9,565 nt of DNA from Paracoccaceae bacterium (GTDB taxonomy: Bacteria > Pseudomonadota > Alphaproteobacteria > Rhodobacterales > Rhodobacteraceae). The DNA lies in contig SKKS01000369.1 in the NCBI GenBank assembly GCA_007123625.1, positions 1 to 9,565 on the forward strand, given 5' to 3'. The position numbers and the translations under genes are program-made. The number at the start of each line of letters is the position of its first letter. The first letter of the stretch is position 1. Below, one piece after another: positions 6,167-9,565 of the stretch. The notes beneath the pieces are model-generated. The model saw only the letters and a list, made by a program, of their open reading frames with translations. It did not search any database and was not told where the DNA came from.

Positions 6167-6313
6167 AGTCAATCGGCGCGAACAGGGCTTGGAACATGCC
6201 CAATGGCAGTGTATGGCCCTCCCCACATCGCCCGAACCGACCCGAACCAAATCACTGGCACCCGTGCCGTCGCGTCCGGGCCATAACAGAACAATACACC
6301 CGAGGTTTTTCCC

Positions 6314-6520
6314 ATGGCTGTGCAACAGAACCGTGTGACCCGTTCCCGCCGCAACATGCGCCGCGCGCATGATGCATTGGTGGCAGCGAATCCCAACGAA
6401 TGCTCCAACTGCGGCGAGCTGAAGCGCCCGCATCATGTCTGCCCGTCGTGCGGGCACTACAATGATCGCGAGGTCGTGGCGCAGGCCACCGATGTCGATC
6501 TGGAAGACGACGCGGCCTGA
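6314..6520 (+). CDS. rpmF: 50S ribosomal protein L32
   Basis: This 68-residue basic protein of the large ribosomal subunit starts MAVQQNRVTRSRRNMRRAHD, the standard bacterial L32 opening. It retains a complete zinc ribbon: Cys30-x2-Cys33 and Cys43-x2-Cys46. Some bacteria have cysteine-free L32 paralogues, so this is the zinc-binding type. The acidic tail (ATDVDLEDDAA) is usual for alphaproteobacteria. GAGG lies 9 nt upstream of the ATG. It heads the rpmF-plsX-fabH cluster found across many bacteria. The DUF177 (yceD) gene that often precedes rpmF is absent here, and a divergent unrelated gene takes its place. Confidence 0.97.
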   Translation: MAVQQNRVTRSRRNMRRAHDALVAANPNECSNCGELKRPHHVCPSCGHYNDREVVAQATDVDLEDDAA

Positions 6521-6542
6521 GCTCCGCGCGGCCTTGTAGAAC

Positions 6543-7661
6543 ATGACCTCTCCGCCCGTCGGCGCTGACACTTCTGACCTGCAGACCACGGTATCGGTCG
6601 ACGCCATGGGCGGCGACGCGGGGCCTTCCGAAGTGGTTTCGGGGTGCGTGCTGTCGGCAGAGAAGAATCCGCAGATCGCCTTTGCCCTGCACGGAGACAA
6701 GACCGTGCTGGAGCCTCTGGTCGCACGCCACCCGGTCCTGGGCGGGCGTGTGCGCATCGTTCATGCCGACGATGTGGTCACCATGAAGGAAAAGCCCAGC
6801 CATGTCATGCGGCGCGGCAAGGGGACTTCGATGTGGTCGTGCATCGATTCCGTGCGCGACGGATCGGCGGCGGCCGCAGTGTCGTGTGGCAATACCGGCG
6901 CGTTGATGGCGGTGTCGATGCTTCGGTTGCGCAAGCTGCCGGGCGTGGACCGCCCTGCGATTGCCTGCATGTGGCCGAAGCGCGGGAGCGATGGCTACAA
7001 CATCATGCTGGACGTGGGCGCCGATGTGCGCGCCGAAGCGTCCAACCTGCTGCAGTTCGCGATGCTGGGCGTGGCCTACTATCGCAACGGCTTCAATGTC
7101 GCGCGCCCCCGCGTCGGGCTGCTGAACGTGGGCACCGAAGAGCACAAGGGCCGCACCGAAATCCGCGAAGCGCACGAGTTGATTGGGTCGTTGGCCGAGC
7201 TGGGGCGCTACGACTTTGTCGGCTTTGTCGAGGGCAGCGACATCCCGTCGTCGGTGGTCGACGTGATTGTTACCGACGGGTTCACCGGCAATGTCGCGCT
7301 CAAGACCGCCGAAGGCACCGCGCGGCTGATCCGCGATGCGTTGCGCGCGGAACTGGGTGCGTCGTGGCTGACGAAGCTGGCCGCGCTGCCCGTTCTGCCC
7401 AGCCTGCGCCGCCTGCAGCGCAGGACTGATCCGCGCCGCGTCAATGGGGGCGTTTTCCTGGGGTTGAACGGCACGGTGGTGAAATCTCACGGCGCCGCCG
7501 ACGCCACAGGAATATCGGCCGCGATCAAGCTGGCTTTTCAACTGGCGCAATCGGGTTTCCAGGATCGCATGTCGGAGCGGCTGGAACAGGTCGAGCTTGC
7601 GGTCGCAGAGCACCGCGCGGGACAGAACGGTAACGACAGCAAAACACGGGAAGAGAAATGA
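6543..7661 (+). CDS. plsX: Phosphate acyltransferase PlsX
   Basis: PlsX converts acyl-ACP and phosphate to acyl-phosphate, the acyl donor for PlsY in phosphatidic acid synthesis, and acts at the inner face of the membrane. The 372-residue protein shows the family motifs: VDAMGGDAGP at 19-28, AVSCGNTGALMA at 112-123, NVGTEEHKG at 195-203, and VTDGFTGNVALK at 243-254. It is slightly longer than the E. coli enzyme because of a short N-terminal lead and a polar C-terminal tail (about 355-372). The ATG is 22 nt after the rpmF stop. Its ribosome site is weak (no AGGA-like sequence, only TAGAAC next to the start), so translation may depend on ribosomes arriving from rpmF. The 3' end overlaps fabH by 4 nt. 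Confidence 0.97.
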   Translation: MTSPPVGADTSDLQTTVSVDAMGGDAGPSEVVSGCVLSAEKNPQIAFALHGDKTVLEPLVARHPVLGGRVRIVHADDVVTMKEKPSHVMRRGKGTSMWSCIDSVRDGSAAAAVSCGNTGALMAVSMLRLRKLPGVDRPAIACMWPKRGSDGYNIMLDVGADVRAEASNLLQFAMLGVAYYRNGFNVARPRVGLLNVGTEEHKGRTEIREAHELIGSLAELGRYDFVGFVEGSDIPSSVVDVIVTDGFTGNVALKTAEGTARLIRDALRAELGASWLTKLAALPVLPSLRRLQRRTDPRRVNGGVFLGLNGTVVKSHGAADATGISAAIKLAFQLAQSGFQDRMSERLEQVELAVAEHRAGQNGNDSKTREEK

Positions 7662-8632
7662 CGCGACGGGCGGTGGTGGTCGGAACGGGGCATTATCTGC
7701 CTGAGCGCGTTGTCCCGAACGCCGAATTTTCGACGATGCTGGATACTTCGGACGAATGGATCGTTTCGCGCTCGGGGATCGAGCGGCGCCACTTCGCGGC
7801 CGAAGGTGAATTCACCTCGCATCTGGCCATTCACGCCGCGCGCGCCGCGCTGGCGAACGCAGGTCTTGATCCGTCACAGATCGATGCGGTGGTAGTGGCG
7901 ACATCGACCCCGGACATGACATTCCCCGCAGTGGCGACACAGGTGCAGGCGGGGCTGGGCATGACGCGCGGTTTTGCCTTCGACGTGCAAGCCGTCTGTG
8001 CGGGATTTGTCTTTGCGCTGGCCAATGCCAATGGCATGATCATGTCCGGTCAGGCCGACCGGGTGCTGGTGATCGGCGCTGAAACGTTCTCGCGGATCAT
8101 GGACTGGACCGACCGTTCGACTTGCGTGTTGTTTGGCGACGGGGCCGGTGCGGTGGTGCTTGAGGCGCAGGCGGGTACTGGCAGCGCGGATGATCGCGGC
8201 ATTCTGTCGACGGACCTGAACTCTGACGGGCGTTATGGCGATCTTCTTTATGTCGACGGCGGCGTGTCGACCAGCGGCACCGCCGGATGCCTGCGCATGC
8301 AGGGGCGCGAGGTTTTTCGCCACGCGGTCGAAAAGCTGGCGGCGACGGCCACTGCGGCGCTGGCGCGCGCGGGCCTGGCGGCGTCCGATGTGGACTGGGT
8401 GGTGCCGCACCAAGCCAATCTGCGGATCATCCGCGGCACTGCGCAGAAGCTGGGCCTACCGTTGGAGCGGGTTGTGATAACGGTGCAGGACCACGGCAAC
8501 ACCTCGGCGGCGTCGATCCCGCTTGCGTTGTCGGTGGCCGCTTCGGAAGGGCGCTTCCGGCAGGGCGATCTGCTGGTCTGCGAAGCGATTGGCGGCGGGC
8601 TGAGCTGGGGCGCAGTGGTTCTGCGCTGGTAG
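7658..8632 (+). CDS. fabH: Beta-ketoacyl-ACP synthase III
   Basis: FabH starts type II fatty-acid synthesis by condensing acetyl-CoA with malonyl-ACP. The 324-residue protein has the full Cys-His-Asn triad: Cys114 (QAVCAGF), His251 (PHQANLRI) and Asn281 (HGNTSAAS). It also has the GDGAGAVVLE strand at 160-169 and the terminal GGGLSWGAVVLRW. It overlaps plsX through ATGA, with GGAAGAG upstream, so plsX and fabH are probably translationally coupled. Together the pair matches membrane lipid initiation to ribosome synthesis through rpmF. Confidence 0.97.
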   Translation: MTRRAVVVGTGHYLPERVVPNAEFSTMLDTSDEWIVSRSGIERRHFAAEGEFTSHLAIHAARAALANAGLDPSQIDAVVVATSTPDMTFPAVATQVQAGLGMTRGFAFDVQAVCAGFVFALANANGMIMSGQADRVLVIGAETFSRIMDWTDRSTCVLFGDGAGAVVLEAQAGTGSADDRGILSTDLNSDGRYGDLLYVDGGVSTSGTAGCLRMQGREVFRHAVEKLAATATAALARAGLAASDVDWVVPHQANLRIIRGTAQKLGLPLERVVITVQDHGNTSAASIPLALSVAASEGRFRQGDLLVCEAIGGGLSWGAVVLRW

Positions 8633-8762
8633 AGCAAGCGCAGGCGCTGGAATGCCCCGAAAACTGCTGTTCTGACAGCGCATGAGCCGTGTCCGACAAG
8701 GGCTTGATATTGACTCGGAAAATCGCATGGCCCATGCTCCGCCAAAAGCGGGGAGAGTTGGG
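8633..8762 (+). promoter_or_regulatory. Intergenic region with candidate ihfA promoter
   Basis: The 130-nt gap after fabH contains TTGACT (8710-8715) and CATGCT (8733-8738) spaced by 17 nt. The -35 is 5 of 6 to consensus and the -10 is poor (3 of 6). A separate promoter would let ihfA-merR be expressed apart from rpmF-plsX-fabH. No strong terminator for fabH is seen; only a 5-bp stem GCTGT/ACAGC at 8666-8679. An in-frame ATG at 8682 upstream of ihfA has no ribosome site. Confidence 0.4.
8751..8755 (+). promoter_or_regulatory. Ribosome binding site deciding the ihfA start
   Basis: GGGAG lies 7 nt before the ATG at 8763. This start gives a protein of normal IHF-alpha length. Confidence 0.7.
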
Positions 8763-9068
8763 ATGAGCGACAAGACCTTGACCAGGATGGACCTGAGTGA
8801 AGCAGTATTCCGCGAGGTGGGTCTGTCCCGGAACGAATCGGCTCAGTTGGTGGAAAGTGTGTTGCAGCACATTTCCGACGCGCTGGTGCGCGGTGAGCAG
8901 GTCAAGATTTCGTCCTTCGGCACGTTTTCCGTGCGCGACAAGGGCTCCAGGATCGGACGCAATCCCAAGACCGGCGAAGAAGTGCCGATCGAGCCGCGCC
9001 GGGTACTGTCGTTCCGGCCATCCCATCTGATGAAGGATCGCGTGGCGCAGGGTAACAGGACCTCGTGA
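8763..9068 (+). CDS. ihfA: Integration host factor alpha subunit
   Basis: IHF-alpha is half of a heterodimer that binds and sharply bends DNA, shaping the nucleoid, recombination and promoter architecture. The 101-residue product shows the HU/IHF fold: helical N-terminus (MDLSEAVFREVGLSRNESAQLVE, positions 9-31 in outline), then VKISSFGTFSVRDK (47-60). The beta-arm GRNPKTGE is at 65-72, with the intercalating Pro68. The IPIxxRRVLSFRP-type end is present (VPIEPRRVLSFRP, 74-86). RRVxxFRP and the Asp-Leu start favour IhfA over IhfB or HU. The start at 8763 is chosen over the in-frame ATG at 8682 because of GGGAG at 8751 and the family length. The stop overlaps the downstream merR start by one base (TGATG). 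Confidence 0.93.
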   Translation: MSDKTLTRMDLSEAVFREVGLSRNESAQLVESVLQHISDALVRGEQVKISSFGTFSVRDKGSRIGRNPKTGEEVPIEPRRVLSFRPSHLMKDRVAQGNRTS

Positions 9069-9565
9069 TGCGCAAGGCGGCCCAGGCCTTTCGGACCATC
9101 AGCGAAGTCGCCGAAATCCTCCAGACTCCGGCGCATGTGCTGCGTTTCTGGGAAAGCAAGTTCACTCATGTGAAGCCGGTAAAGCGCGCGGGTGGGAGGC
9201 GGTACTACCGGCCCGCCGATCTGGAACTGCTTTCGGGGATCCGGACGTTGCTGCACGACCACGGCATGACCATTCGCGGTGTGCAGAAGCTGCTGACGGA
9301 AAAGGGTGTGCGCCATGTCGCCGACTATGCCCCGGAAGCCATTGCCGAGGTTCTGGACGGCTCGTTCGACGAAGAAAACGACGCAACCTTCGCGGATGCA
9401 GGCGGGCCCGATACCGGGACCGTGCCCGCGCCTGACACGGATACGACGACCGTCGATCAACGGCCCGACACCGGGAGCGAGACGGTGGCGCCGGTGGAGT
9501 CCGCGGCAGCGCCCGACGCAATGTCCGGGTCGGATGATCTGGCGCCCGCTGCCGATGTGGCGGCA
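9068..9565 (+). CDS. MerR-family transcriptional regulator, 3' end cut by the window
   Basis: The frame is open for 166 codons from the ATG at 9068 to the last base. Residues about 8-78 form a MerR winged-helix domain: helix-turn-helix FRTISEVAEILQTPAHVLRFWE, then the wing signature GGRRYYRP (42-49), then a helix with GIRTLLHDHGMTIRGVQKLL. After about residue 98 the sequence becomes acidic and rich in Ala, Pro, Thr and Asp, with no ligand-binding domain or metal-binding cysteine visible. Its effector is therefore unknown. The start overlaps the ihfA stop as TGATG, which implies translational coupling. An ihfA-merR pair is common in alphaproteobacteria, but I know of no assigned function for the regulator. 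The downstream end and full tail are not seen here. Confidence 0.9.
   Translation, partial: MRKAAQAFRTISEVAEILQTPAHVLRFWESKFTHVKPVKRAGGRRYYRPADLELLSGIRTLLHDHGMTIRGVQKLLTEKGVRHVADYAPEAIAEVLDGSFDEENDATFADAGGPDTGTVPAPDTDTTTVDQRPDTGSETVAPVESAAAPDAMSGSDDLAPAADVAA

Larger units (their letters stand above)
5966..6313. other. Gene-free divergent region upstream of rpmF
   Basis: These 348 nt separate the sulfotransferase-like gene (minus) from rpmF (plus). I find no believable open frame. The contents are a CCCGGGCCCGGG palindrome (5995-6006) near the minus-strand start, a 26-nt imperfect palindrome (6082-6107), and a candidate promoter (6138-6166). The promoter implies a leader of about 140 nt before rpmF. 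That leader holds a 10-bp near-exact tandem repeat (CCCGAACCGA / CCCGAACCAA, 6231-6250) and a short GGCAC/GTGCC stem (6257-6268). No riboswitch or ribosomal leader that I recognise is present. Confidence 0.6.

Noticed and set aside
6014..6286. Small open frames in the rpmF upstream region as hidden genes (for example the missing DUF177)
   Set aside because: None resembles DUF177 or any other domain, none has a ribosome site, and they run through the candidate promoter.
6252..7613. 453-codon open frame on the minus strand across rpmF and plsX
   Set aside because: It is antisense to two unmistakable genes. The composition is Arg/His/Gln-rich and no motif is visible.
8666..8679. 5-bp stem GCTGT/ACAGC after fabH as a terminator
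   Set aside because: Too short, and no T-run follows.

Overview
The window is high-GC DNA with dense gene packing. Its protein sequences and gene orders point to an alphaproteobacterium, most likely a Rhodobacterales (Rhodobacter/Roseobacter-type) chromosome. The main pointers are a pyruvate dehydrogenase E1 beta subunit carrying its own lipoyl domain, the order ftsB-pdhA-pdhB-pdhC, a GapR-type DUF2312 protein, and the order rpmF-plsX-fabH-ihfA-merR. I see no phage, transposon, CRISPR, tRNA or rRNA signal. This looks like core genome.

Left part, minus strand (1-4672). Reading leftward there is a 71-residue two-helix membrane protein, then the division protein FtsB, then the pyruvate dehydrogenase operon pdhA (E1 alpha), pdhB (E1 beta with an N-terminal lipoyl domain) and pdhC (E2 acetyltransferase). 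The three pdh genes are 11-14 nt apart, with Shine-Dalgarno sequences lying against or over the upstream stop codons, so they are almost certainly one transcript. The E3 gene would lie beyond the left edge. The lipoyl-domain coding segments of pdhB and pdhC form a 261-nt direct repeat, about 85% identical by my hand alignment.

Middle part (4673-6313). A divergent gap with a perfect 12-bp inverted repeat separates the small membrane protein gene from gapR (plus strand). GapR is followed, convergently and only 34 nt away, by a minus-strand gene for a 291-residue protein. That protein resembles a sulfotransferase fold with a degraded PAPS loop, and I cannot assign it a function. Next comes a 348-nt gene-free divergent region with a 26-nt imperfect palindrome and a plausible sigma-70-type promoter for the rpmF operon.

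Right part, plus strand (6314-9565). rpmF (ribosomal L32), plsX and fabH link ribosome synthesis to phospholipid and fatty-acid initiation; plsX and fabH overlap by 4 nt. After a 130-nt gap with its own candidate promoter come ihfA and, overlapping by one base, a MerR-family regulator whose 3' end is cut off by the window.

I found no clearly new biological system. The least understood items are the sulfotransferase-like protein, the two intergenic palindromes, and the conserved-looking 71-residue membrane protein.
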